Shown here: positions 16,550-24,587 of the stretch, piece by piece
Position numbering within the stretch: the first letter of the stretch is position 1
Layout: the number at the start of each line of letters is the position of its first letter
Source of the DNA: Sutcliffiella horikoshii
Lineage (GTDB): Bacteria; Bacillota; Bacilli; Bacillales; Bacillaceae_I
NCBI GenBank assembly: GCA_001636495.1
Contig: KV440964.1
Location: 1,008,666-1,072,665, forward strand
Reading direction: 5' to 3'
Length of the DNA: 64,000 bases
Translations under genes and position numbers: made by a program
The notes under the pieces: model-generated
Told to the model about the DNA's origin: nothing
The model's input: only the letters and a program-made list of their open reading frames with translations
The model's database searches: none

Positions 16550-17242
16550 ATGAACCAACTAATCGAAGAGTTTTCCAAGCTCGCCAACTTAACGACAAAA
16601 CTTACGATCGTCCAGGCATTTATCGCCATCTTTTTGACCTTCATCCTTACCATCATCATTACACAGGTCTATAAAAGAACACACAAAGGAAACAACTACT
16701 CCCAATCCTTTGTCCATACCATCATCATCATGGGCGTTGTCGTCTCCGTCATCATGATCGTCATCGGAAACAATGTAGCAGTCGCATTCGGTCTTGTCGG
16801 AGCCTTCTCCATCATCCGATTTAGAAGCGCCATGGCCGATCCAAAAGATATCGCCTTCATCTTTTTCGGAATGGCAGCAGGGATCGCATGTGGACTAGGA
16901 TTTTACCTACTTGCTATCCTATTTACCGTATCACTATCCATCCTGATCTACATCCTGTTCCTCCTCAACTACGGACGCAGAGGAGAAGCAACCAAAAGCC
17001 TCAAAATCACCGTGCCGGAAAATCTGCACTACGAAAACCTGTTCGACGATATTTTCGAAAAGTACCTAGAAACCTACACTTTACAAAAAGTAGAAACTAC
17101 TAATCTAGGTACAATGATACAAATGGAATATCTCATTAATAACAAAACGGGTGTCAGCGACAAAGTGATAATTGATGAGATTAGGCAGCATAATGCTAAT
17201 TTGAAGGTTAGTATGAATTATGTGAGGTATGAGGGGAGATAG
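16550..17242 (+). CDS. DUF4956 membrane protein
   Basis: A 230-residue protein matching the DUF4956 family. Three to four transmembrane segments lie at about residues 23-43, 58-80, 84-95 and 110-145, with the conserved FGLVGAFSIIRFRSAMADPKD loop between them. The last 80 residues form a soluble domain (KSLKITVPENLHYENLFDDIF...). Family function is unknown, but DUF4956 genes are repeatedly found with VTC and CotH genes. A GTG at 16541 is in frame. The ATG at 16550 is preferred because AAAGGTG sits 8 bases upstream. A good terminator follows and closes the operon. Confidence 0.8.
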   Translation: MNQLIEEFSKLANLTTKLTIVQAFIAIFLTFILTIIITQVYKRTHKGNNYSQSFVHTIIIMGVVVSVIMIVIGNNVAVAFGLVGAFSIIRFRSAMADPKDIAFIFFGMAAGIACGLGFYLLAILFTVSLSILIYILFLLNYGRRGEATKSLKITVPENLHYENLFDDIFEKYLETYTLQKVETTNLGTMIQMEYLINNKTGVSDKVIIDEIRQHNANLKVSMNYVRYEGR

Positions 17243-17249
17243 TATTTTA

Positions 17250-17289
17250 TAAACCGTATTTTAGATTATTTTCTTGAATACGGTTTTTT
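17250..17289 (+). terminator. Terminator closing the VTC-CotH-LRR-DUF4956 operon
   Basis: AAACCGTATT pairs with AATACGGTTT, followed by TTT. It lies 8 bases past the DUF4956 stop. Confidence 0.8.
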
Positions 17290-17343
17290 AGCGGACCCGG
17301 ACTATCAGAAACAATCAGGTCCGCTAAGTGTGACGTGGACAAT

Positions 17344-17386
17344 ATAAAAAAACCTTCATTTCAGCAAGTTGAAAATGAAGGTTTAT
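17344..17386 (-). terminator. Terminator of the Pro/Glu-repeat gene
   Basis: On the minus strand AACCTTCATTT pairs with AAATGAAGGTT, then a run of seven T. Confidence 0.8.
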
Positions 17387-17432
17387 TATTGGTCAATAAC
17401 TAAATGTATTCCCCAAAAGCCAATGAACTCAA

Positions 17433-18173
17433 TTAATTATTTTTTTTAACGGCTTCCATTTTCTTCGTTCGAATTTCTGCTAATCTTTCATCAATTAACT
17501 GTGTATTCATTTCTTTTAGTTCATCCGATAAAAAGAAGTTTTCCATTTCTTCAATCTGTTGCATAGATAGCTTAATAGCTAAATCATTTATCGGCTGTTT
17601 TGTAAAAGAACTTGAAGATTCAGAGGTATACTTGTTTTCAATTAGTATGGTAATAATGTTAGTGAAAATGTATGTATTAAGCGTTGAATAGTTAGTCTGT
17701 TTTTCATCAAAGATTTTAACTAAAGATTCTCTTGATATAGGTGTTGCTTCAGTTTCTATATCCATCTCTTCCGTTTCCAGTTCCTCTGTCTCTAAAACCT
17801 CTTCAAATTCAGGGGTCGAAGGAGTAGTAATTGGAGCGGGTACAGGTTCTGGTTTAGGTTCTGGTTTAGGCTCTGGTCTAGGTTCTGGTCTAGGTTCTGG
17901 TCTAGGTTCTGGTTTAGGTTCTGGTCTAGGTTCTGGTTTAGGTTCTGGTTTAGGTTCTGGTTTAGGTTCTGGCTCAGGTTCTGGCTCAGGCTCAGGAACT
18001 GGTTCTGGTTTAGGTACCGGATCAATTATAGGATTAGTGTTTGAAGGTAAATACTGTTCCTGTTGCGAAATACTGTTATTGTTTACTACTTCTGCAAAGG
18101 ATATTGTTCCGAATCCCAGTACTGATAGGGAAAAAGTAAGAGAGTATATCAGAGTAACACGATAATTAAACAT
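17433..18173 (-). CDS. Secreted Pro/Glu-repeat protein
   Basis: A 246-residue protein with a signal peptide (residues 1-27, cleavage near FAEVV). From about residue 52 to 118 it is built of [11 protein letters not shown] units, a stiff extended spacer typical of wall-spanning proteins. An acidic stretch and a roughly 90-residue C-terminal domain ([14 protein letters not shown]...[10 protein letters not shown]) follow, which I do not recognise. There is no LPxTG motif or wall-binding repeat, so its attachment is unknown. The repeat DNA has a 12-base period, so copy number can change without a frameshift. AGGAGG lies 6 bases before the ATG. Confidence 0.7.
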   Translation of the reverse strand: MFNYRVTLIYSLTFSLSVLGFGTISFAEVVNNNSISQQEQYLPSNTNPIIDPVPKPEPVPEPEPEPEPEPKPEPKPEPKPEPRPEPKPEPRPEPRPEPRPEPKPEPKPEPVPAPITTPSTPEFEEVLETEELETEEMDIETEATPISRESLVKIFDEKQTNYSTLNTYIFTNIITILIENKYTSESSSSFTKQPINDLAIKLSMQQIEEMENFFLSDELKEMNTQLIDERLAEIRTKKMEAVKKNN

Positions 18174-18254
18174 AACTTCCTCCTAAAGAATTTTATATAA
18201 ATCTTGTTATTTGCACTTATTTTATCATATTTTGTAAAAATTTACTTGTAAATC

Positions 18255-18283
18255 TATTAGTTTAAAAAGTTTATGTATATAAT
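18255..18283 (+). promoter_or_regulatory. Candidate promoter of the second SGNH-like gene
   Basis: TATTAG and a perfect TATAAT are 17 bases apart; the -10 ends 33 bases before the start codon. The same pair with the same spacing lies before the NlpC/P60 gene. The -35 is far from consensus. Confidence 0.35.
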
Positions 18284-18315
18284 GATGTTAGATTCTTTTT
18301 AGGAGTGTAAAAAAC

Positions 18316-19083
18316 ATGAAAAATATATTAATTATACTAATATGTACAGTAGCAATATCCTTAATTTTTTTAGGGAAGGTGCAGTATGATAATAAAATTG
18401 CTCAGGCTGGCAAGGCTACAATTCAAGATCAATCTAGTAAATCAACTGAAAAAAATCTATTCTCATTAACAACTAATATGAGTAATGATTTACAAACTAA
18501 AATAAAGCCGAAACTAGAATCTGATAAAGATATATCCGTTTTAATAGTAGGTTCTGACGCAATTATGAATGGCGATTCAAACAACCTGCCCTGGCCTCTA
18601 CAAGTGAAAACTGCATTGGAAGAGAGTTATGGGGAAGATGTTTTTAATTTAGATGTAATGAGCTTTGGGAAATTTACTACCAATCACTTAGTTGAAACTA
18701 AAGGGCATGACCAAATTGCCTCCAAAAGACCTGATATATTACTTATTGAACCTTTACTGTTAAATGATAATGCTTTTGTTAAAGTGGAAGATACATTACA
18801 AAACCTAGAAATTATTATCAGTGCAGTACAAGAGATAAATTCTGAGACCTATATTATCTTACAGCCTCCTAATCCTATTTATAAGCCAGTTACTTACCTT
18901 GAACAAGTTAATGCCTTAGAAGAGTTTGCATCGCAAAATAATATCGAATATTTTAACCATTGGAAGGATTGGCCGGACACATCTTCAGAAGATATAAAGG
19001 AAGTCCTCCAAGGAACCTTCCCTAATGCCACTGGACAAAACATTTGGGCGGAATTTATCATAAAATACTTCATTGCAAATTAG
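18316..19083 (+). CDS. SGNH-like secreted protein with degenerate active site
   Basis: A 255-residue paralogue of the protein starting at 9183: N-terminal hydrophobic segment, low-complexity linker, then the same alpha/beta domain. Shared landmarks are VLIVGSDA (block I, Ser present), PDILLIEPLLLNDNA, YIILQPPNPIY, NHWKDWP and a C-terminal GQNIWAEFIIKYF. At the point where the first protein has DKGH, this one reads ATGQ, so the canonical Asp/His pair is missing. It may be a non-catalytic relative or use other residues. The base composition is more AT-rich than neighbours. AGGAGTG precedes the ATG. Confidence 0.68.
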   Translation: MKNILIILICTVAISLIFLGKVQYDNKIAQAGKATIQDQSSKSTEKNLFSLTTNMSNDLQTKIKPKLESDKDISVLIVGSDAIMNGDSNNLPWPLQVKTALEESYGEDVFNLDVMSFGKFTTNHLVETKGHDQIASKRPDILLIEPLLLNDNAFVKVEDTLQNLEIIISAVQEINSETYIILQPPNPIYKPVTYLEQVNALEEFASQNNIEYFNHWKDWPDTSSEDIKEVLQGTFPNATGQNIWAEFIIKYFIAN

Positions 19084-19134
19084 TGGAGATTTATATATCA
19101 GTGTTGTATTTTATTATTCGTCCGTTTTATGTCT

Positions 19135-19174
19135 GAAAAAACAAACTCATATTTTCATGAGTTTGTTTTTTTTT
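19135..19174 (+). terminator. Terminator after the second SGNH-like gene
   Basis: AACAAACTCAT pairs with ATGAGTTTGTT across ATTTTC, followed by TTTTTT. Confidence 0.85.
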
Positions 19175-19244
19175 GGAAATATATAGTGAATGCTCTTTTA
19201 ATAATTGATAGAATAGAAATAGAGAATAAAAGGGGGATATTTTT

Positions 19245-21428
19245 TTGAGGAAAATCAAATTTTTTATATTACTTTCAACACTTACCTTAATTTTACCGCA
19301 TTCCATAAAAGCGCAAGAGACCATTCTCTGTGTACAACCTTCATTCCAAGAGATTGATAGATTGCTAACAACAGAAGCCTTAGCACAGGACATCCCACCC
19401 GAGATTGTAAAAGCGATTGCTTTTGTAGAATCGGACGGTTGGTTACAGTGTAAGGATGGAGAACCGAATGTATCGCCTGATAATGGTATAGGAATCATGC
19501 AGGTGACAGATCAAAGATATGATGAAGAAAGATTGAAGTATGACCTAGAGTATAACATCGAAGTCGGAGTCAGTATTCTTAACGAGAAATATGGTTACAG
19601 CGGGATAGATATCCCACTTCTAAATAATGGTGACCGTGATGTAATGGAAAACTGGTATTTTGCCATAATGGCCTATAATGGAATTAAGCAAGTGAATAGT
19701 CCTCTTTATAGAGCTAATGGGGAAAGGAACTATAATTCCTATCAAGACCGTGTTTTCAAACGTATCAAAGAAAGTTCCGATTTGAACTTGAATCTAGCGT
19801 TAGAAGAAATAGAACTATCTCATTTGAACTATGGGGACAATGGGTCATTATCTTTTGATAAGCTGAACTATTCACAAGAGGGAGTATTACATAAAACCAA
19901 GCATAAGTTTGAGCCTAAGGAACTGGTTGTTGCGACAGAGGAAGTCAATCTTAGAAATGTTCCGGGAAGGAATGGATCGAGTCTCGGGAAGCTTAATCAA
20001 GAGATAGTCATGATTGAAGATACTTTTGTCTATGACACTTCTACGAGCAACAGGAATTTTAATCATTTTGTCTGGTATCCAGTTTCGAGTGAATTGGTTG
20101 GCGCAAAGAAAAATGGATTTGTAGCTTCTTCCTATTTAACTTCTTTCGGCAAAAGGATTTCAGGGGCAGATAGATTTTCTACAGCAAACGAGATTGCTCT
20201 TGAAGGCTGGGATAAGGCGGATACAGTGATTATTGCAAGTGGCCAGAACTTCCCGGATGCGTTGGCTGGTGCACCACTGGCTTATAAACTTGATGCTCCC
20301 ATACTTTTAACCAAAAAGGATAGCCTACCAGATCAGACAAAACAAATGATTCAGCAGCTTGGTGCAAAGAGAGTTATCATGTTAGGCGGGACGGGTGCTG
20401 TCAGTGATAATGTTAGAAAGAGCATTGAGAATATTAAAGGTGTGGAAGTAGAACGTATTAACGGGGCAACGCGTTATGAAACGGCTGCTAGAATTGCGGA
20501 ACGATTGGGTGGTTCACCGGAAAAAGCAGTCATTGCCAATGGTTCTAATTTCCCGGATGCCCTTGCCATTGCTCCTTATGCTGCCAAGAATGGCTATCCG
20601 ATACTATTAATCAAGGAAAAAACGGATACTATTAATGAGCCGACAGCTAAACTATTAAGAGATAAAAAGATCAAGAGTACAATCGTAGCCGGTGGGACTT
20701 CTGCTGTGACTGATGCAGTCTTGAAGGCATTGCCAGGGGCGAAGCGTATTTCAGGTAAAGACAGATATGCTACTTCTGTCGAAATCATCAAAAAGCTTAA
20801 CCTACCTACTGAAAATATCTATACAGCTACAGGCAAGTCCTTTGCTGATGCTTTAACAGGATCTGTACTAGCGGCCAAGAAGGGAACTTCGATTTTACTG
20901 GTAGACGATAAAGTAAGGCCTGTCGTATCTGAACTGGTAAGCGAAAAGAATCTTCATAATTTTCAGGTGTTAGGCGGAAGAAGTGCAGTCAATGACCAAG
21001 CTCTAAACCTACTTTTTAAAGCTAGTAAAGGTATTTTTAATACTGCTGATTTAAGTGAAGAAGAGAAAAAGGTAATCGAGTTGGTTAATGTTGAGCGCAA
21101 GAAACATGGTGTTACTCCACTTTCCACACATGTACAACTAAGCTTGGTGGCAAGGGAGAAATCACTAGATATGAAAGCTAATAGCTACTTCGACCATACA
21201 AGCCCTGTATATGGTACTCCATTTGAGATGATAGATCATATCAACATCAAGTACACCTCTGCTGCAGAGAATATTGCAAGAGGTCACTTGACTCCTGAAC
21301 AAGTAGTTAACGCTTGGATGAATTCAGCGGGGCACAGGGCCAATATTTTAAATCCTAATATGACGCATATTGGGGTAGGGTATGAAAAAGAATTAAAACA
21401 CTGGACCCAGATGTTTATAAGTAAATAA
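19245..21428 (+). CDS. Lytic transglycosylase-like / SH3 / CWB_2 / CAP wall protein
   Basis: A 727-residue secreted modular protein. Signal peptide 1-24 is followed by a lysozyme-fold domain (about 35-175) with the likely catalytic Glu62 in AFVESDGW, GIGIMQV and the closing WYFAIMAYNG. An SH3-like domain comes next (about 220-300, LVVATEEVNLRNVPG...). Three CWB_2 repeats start at about 303, 403 and 500, with RISGADRFSTA, RINGATRYETA and RISGKDRYATS. A C-terminal CAP domain (from about 605) has HTSPVYGTP and GHRANILNPNM. CWB_2 triads hold proteins to anionic wall polymers. The start is TTG, 8 bases after AGGGGGA. The N-terminal modules match those of the gene starting at 22176, so the two arose by duplication with gain or loss of CAP. 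Confidence 0.88.
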   Translation: MRKIKFFILLSTLTLILPHSIKAQETILCVQPSFQEIDRLLTTEALAQDIPPEIVKAIAFVESDGWLQCKDGEPNVSPDNGIGIMQVTDQRYDEERLKYDLEYNIEVGVSILNEKYGYSGIDIPLLNNGDRDVMENWYFAIMAYNGIKQVNSPLYRANGERNYNSYQDRVFKRIKESSDLNLNLALEEIELSHLNYGDNGSLSFDKLNYSQEGVLHKTKHKFEPKELVVATEEVNLRNVPGRNGSSLGKLNQEIVMIEDTFVYDTSTSNRNFNHFVWYPVSSELVGAKKNGFVASSYLTSFGKRISGADRFSTANEIALEGWDKADTVIIASGQNFPDALAGAPLAYKLDAPILLTKKDSLPDQTKQMIQQLGAKRVIMLGGTGAVSDNVRKSIENIKGVEVERINGATRYETAARIAERLGGSPEKAVIANGSNFPDALAIAPYAAKNGYPILLIKEKTDTINEPTAKLLRDKKIKSTIVAGGTSAVTDAVLKALPGAKRISGKDRYATSVEIIKKLNLPTENIYTATGKSFADALTGSVLAAKKGTSILLVDDKVRPVVSELVSEKNLHNFQVLGGRSAVNDQALNLLFKASKGIFNTADLSEEEKKVIELVNVERKKHGVTPLSTHVQLSLVAREKSLDMKANSYFDHTSPVYGTPFEMIDHINIKYTSAAENIARGHLTPEQVVNAWMNSAGHRANILNPNMTHIGVGYEKELKHWTQMFISK

Positions 21429-21460
21429 TGCTGTATTAAATAGACTAATCTTAAATAAGT

Positions 21461-21495
21461 AAAATCCCCACATCCTCTGAGGAGTGGGGATTTTA
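21461..21495. terminator. Bidirectional terminator between convergent genes
   Basis: AAAATCCCCAC pairs with GTGGGGATTTT around CCTCTGAGGA-type bases. It serves the CAP-domain gene and the minus-strand membrane-protein gene. Confidence 0.8.
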
Positions 21496-21510
21496 TTATT
21501 GATAAAGCTT

Positions 21511-21978
21511 TTATAATTGAAAAAGTGCGATAATCCATAGAATGAAAGTTAATAATAGAACGCCACTGGTGATAAAGGCGGCCCTTTTAGCTTGGTGAGG
21601 GTCTTTCACATAATATAAAACAAAGAGAATTGGTACTAAAAACCACGGTAAGGATAGGAAAATTGCCAGTAGGTAAAAGGAAAAGATGCCTTCCATATGC
21701 GCAAATTTTATTATATAGGCAGGTAATGCCAATGCCACACTGGACAGACAGGATACAATAATGGTCTGTATCCAATATGTTTCAAAAAAGAAGGCGAATT
21801 TTTCTCTTTCGAATGTTATGTTTGGTCGCTTCATTTTTATCGCAGGTAAAAAACGTTTAGCAAATTCCATCGATACATCCCCTTTAGTTATCTTTTTCCC
21901 ATCATATGTACGCCACTCTATTACTATTCCGCTTCTTTCTATATACGCTATATCTATTCCCGTTTTTACTAGATTCAT
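21511..21978 (-). CDS. Hypothetical three-helix membrane protein
   Basis: A 155-residue protein I do not recognise. The first 65 residues are polar; three hydrophobic helices follow at about 71-90, 98-120 and 134-153, with a KDPHQAKRAA loop before the last. The long frame starts at an ATG without a visible ribosome site. A second ATG at 21870 follows AAAGGGGAT with good spacing and would give 119 residues. I keep the longer frame because its N-terminal part reads like normal protein, but the shorter start is quite possible. It lies between two CWB_2 genes on the opposite strand. Confidence 0.55.
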   Translation of the reverse strand: MNLVKTGIDIAYIERSGIVIEWRTYDGKKITKGDVSMEFAKRFLPAIKMKRPNITFEREKFAFFFETYWIQTIIVSCLSSVALALPAYIIKFAHMEGIFSFYLLAIFLSLPWFLVPILFVLYYVKDPHQAKRAAFITSGVLLLTFILWIIALFQL

Positions 21979-22132
21979 AACTACATATTAGGAATTATTT
22001 TCTATTTGTCTGATTTACACACAGATAAAAGAACCATTTTTTACAATTTGTATAAAAATACGACAATATCGCCAAATAATAGACAAATTACCTATTCATC
22101 CTCATGTAATCTATTTGTTAAAATTAATATTG

Positions 22133-22139
22133 TGTCGAA
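22133..22139 (+). promoter_or_regulatory. Possible Spo0A box before the second transglycosylase gene
   Basis: TGTCGAA inside TTGTGTCGAAATA, 37 bases before the GTG start. The position close to the ribosome site argues for repression or chance. Confidence 0.25.
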
Positions 22140-22175
22140 ATATTTGTAGTTTAATATTAAGGAGGAAGGCGTTTC

Positions 22176-24452
22176 GTGCAAAAATGTATTATTGCTGTAA
22201 AGTTGTGTTTGGTATTAATGCTGATACTGGTTGTGGACAAGGGGTACGCAGAATGGACGGTTGAGGAACATTCCGTTCATGAAAAGAAACATACTACCGT
22301 GACTTTTGGTGAGTATGAGGTATCGGTTTCTAATGGAGAGACTTCTACTGCAGGTGTTTATTACAATGGGAATTTAAAAGAAGAACTAGTGGTGGATCAT
22401 GCTGGTTTTTCGACAATATTCACCTGGCAAGTTGATAATAAAGGGTATGTGTTATTGGAAAACAAAAAACAAGGTACAGGCGGCTATATGCAATTCTCTG
22501 TGGTCGAATTGGAGAATGGTACTGCAGAGCAAGTATTTTTATCAGACGAATACCTAATGGGATCGGTAAAGATTGATGCGGATAAGTTACAAGTAATCTA
22601 TGTAGATGGAAATGCTAGTCTGGTAGATAGTGTTACTCTACTAAAAGATACATACACGCAATCTGATAAAGGTTCTCTGGCTTTAACAGAAAAAGCAGTT
22701 AAGCAGTCTTTAACAGCAGAAATAGCGGAGGAAGGCTTCTCTTTCCAATCGTCTGGAAATCGAATTGTTGGGGAAAATCCGACGACTGCCCAACTGAATA
22801 TTATGTTGACGCAGGAAGCAATTCTTGCTGGAGTTCCTCCGGAGCTTGTCAAAGCCATTGCTTGGCAGGAAAGTTCATGGAGACAATTCCGAACTAACGA
22901 TGAACCGAGCGGCCTATGGAAAAAGGGCGACCCGGTGGTTTCTTTCGATGGCGGAATTGGAATCATGCAAATCACAGAGCCTAATATGACGGCTGAACGT
23001 GAAATTAGGCTAAAAGAAGATATTCGTTACAATATTCAAGAAGGCTTAAGAATTTTAAAAGATAAATGGAGTTACAGCAATTGGGGCCGTATCCCTAAGA
23101 TAAATGGAAATGACATGAATGTGATGGAAGACTGGTATTTTGCTATCATGGCTTATAACGGCATTTCCCGCAGAAATGATCCACAGTATTATCCGAACAA
23201 TACGTATCAAGATGTCATTTACCGTCATATCGAGCGATATACACAAATGTCGGTTACGAAGTTCCCAGAATCGCAGTTAAGAAGCGACATCTATTATAAT
23301 AATGCCGGTTCCCTGCATTTCAGAAAAAATCACTACTATGTAAATGGACCATTTGCAACGTCCAAGCACTTTTTCAAATCCAATGATTTAGTGAAAGCGA
23401 CAGAGAGTGGCGTAAGGCTAAGAAGATCTCCGGAAGGTGCGGAGGTAAGAATGACAACTGCAGGGGAGACGTTGCAGATAGTTGGGAATTACCAAGCGGG
23501 TAACAACAGTAATAATCACTTTGTCTGGTATCCAGTCAAAGATATGAAATCCAATGAAACGTATTTTATCGCGTCTAGCTATCTAGAAAACATTCGTATT
23601 TCAGGACCAAATCGTTATGCCACTGCTGTTAGCATTTCTCAAGCAGGCTGGGACAAATCAAATATAGTCGTTATTGCACGAGGAGATAATTTTCCTGATG
23701 CATTGGCAGGAACACCGTTAGCATACAAACTAAACGCGCCGATCCTTTTGTCGAGAAAATCCGATTTAACGGAAGAAACAAGAAATGAATTGGTTCGCTT
23801 AGGTGCCAAAAATGTGATTATCCTTGGCGGTACTGGTGCCATATCCAATACTGTTGCAAATAGCGTAAGGGATATGGGGATAGAAGTGAAGCGTATTGCA
23901 GGTTCTAACCGTTTTGAAACGGCGAAACTGATCGCTAATGAAATGGGAACAAACTTCTCCACTGTAGTTGTTGCTAATGGATACGGATTCCCTGATGCAC
24001 TTGCAATTGCTCCATATGCAGCAAGAAATGGAATTCCGATTCTTTTGACAGAAAAATCATATATTCCTGGTGCTACAAAAACCATTTTGAATTCAGCTAG
24101 TAACACCATCGTTGTAGGTGGAACAGCCGTTGTGAACCAGAGCCTATTGAAGAGCATGCCGAAAGCTAGCAGAGTTTCTGGTGCAACCAGATATGAGACA
24201 GCCTATAAAATAGGCACACAGTTCAACTTCTCTTCAACTGATGGATTAGCTGTGAGTGGGACAGACTTCCCAGATGCATTGACTGGATCTGTTCTGGCTG
24301 CAAAACGCAATGCACCGTTATTGCTGATGAATCCGACTTACTTACCAACCGAAACGTTGCAACTGGCACGTGCCAAAGAGTTTGCGCGTATATCTGTATT
24401 GGGTGGGACATCTGCTGTTCGTACGGAGAGCATTATTAATCTAGTTAAATAG
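22176..24452 (+). CDS. Lytic transglycosylase-like / SH3 / CWB_2 wall protein
   Basis: A 758-residue secreted protein. Signal peptide 1-25; a unique beta-rich region at about 26-190 of unknown function; a lysozyme-fold domain at about 205-350 with likely catalytic Glu232 in AWQESSW, GIGIMQIT and WYFAIMAYNG; an SH3-like domain at about 395-470; and three CWB_2 repeats from about 473 (RISGPNRYATA, RIAGSNRFETA, RVSGATRYETA) to the end. It probably cuts peptidoglycan glycan strands while held on a wall polymer. It is the close paralogue of the upstream gene but lacks CAP. The start is GTG with GGAGGAAGG upstream. Its own terminator follows. Confidence 0.88.
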   Translation: MQKCIIAVKLCLVLMLILVVDKGYAEWTVEEHSVHEKKHTTVTFGEYEVSVSNGETSTAGVYYNGNLKEELVVDHAGFSTIFTWQVDNKGYVLLENKKQGTGGYMQFSVVELENGTAEQVFLSDEYLMGSVKIDADKLQVIYVDGNASLVDSVTLLKDTYTQSDKGSLALTEKAVKQSLTAEIAEEGFSFQSSGNRIVGENPTTAQLNIMLTQEAILAGVPPELVKAIAWQESSWRQFRTNDEPSGLWKKGDPVVSFDGGIGIMQITEPNMTAEREIRLKEDIRYNIQEGLRILKDKWSYSNWGRIPKINGNDMNVMEDWYFAIMAYNGISRRNDPQYYPNNTYQDVIYRHIERYTQMSVTKFPESQLRSDIYYNNAGSLHFRKNHYYVNGPFATSKHFFKSNDLVKATESGVRLRRSPEGAEVRMTTAGETLQIVGNYQAGNNSNNHFVWYPVKDMKSNETYFIASSYLENIRISGPNRYATAVSISQAGWDKSNIVVIARGDNFPDALAGTPLAYKLNAPILLSRKSDLTEETRNELVRLGAKNVIILGGTGAISNTVANSVRDMGIEVKRIAGSNRFETAKLIANEMGTNFSTVVVANGYGFPDALAIAPYAARNGIPILLTEKSYIPGATKTILNSASNTIVVGGTAVVNQSLLKSMPKASRVSGATRYETAYKIGTQFNFSSTDGLAVSGTDFPDALTGSVLAAKRNAPLLLMNPTYLPTETLQLARAKEFARISVLGGTSAVRTESIINLVK

Positions 24453-24460
24453 TTCTATCC

Positions 24461-24500
24461 AAAAAAGCGTCTATAATATTACATTATATGCGCTTTTTTG
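24461..24500 (+). terminator. Terminator after the second transglycosylase gene
   Basis: AAAAAAGCG and TATAA pair with TTATA and CGCTTTTTT around a short AT-rich loop. Confidence 0.75.
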
Positions 24501-24514
24501 TTACTTAATTTTAA

Positions 24515-24543
24515 TATTAGTACTAATTTACCAATGTTATAAT
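24515..24543 (+). promoter_or_regulatory. Candidate promoter of the NlpC/P60 gene
   Basis: TATTAG, 17 bases, TATAAT, with the -10 about 45 bases upstream of the start codon. This has the same layout as the site at 18255. Confidence 0.35.
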
Positions 24544-24587
24544 AAATGAGTAAATTATGTAATAAAATGTAGATTTAGGGGGAAAAC

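Noticed and set aside
17792-18025. Second frame through the Pro/Glu repeat
   Set aside because: It is a by-product of the 12-bp repeat, with no signal peptide or ribosome site.
22070-22090. Sigma-D-like promoter (GGCGATAT on the minus strand) near autolysin genes
   Set aside because: No TAAA-type -35 at the proper distance, and it points away from the wall-enzyme gene.
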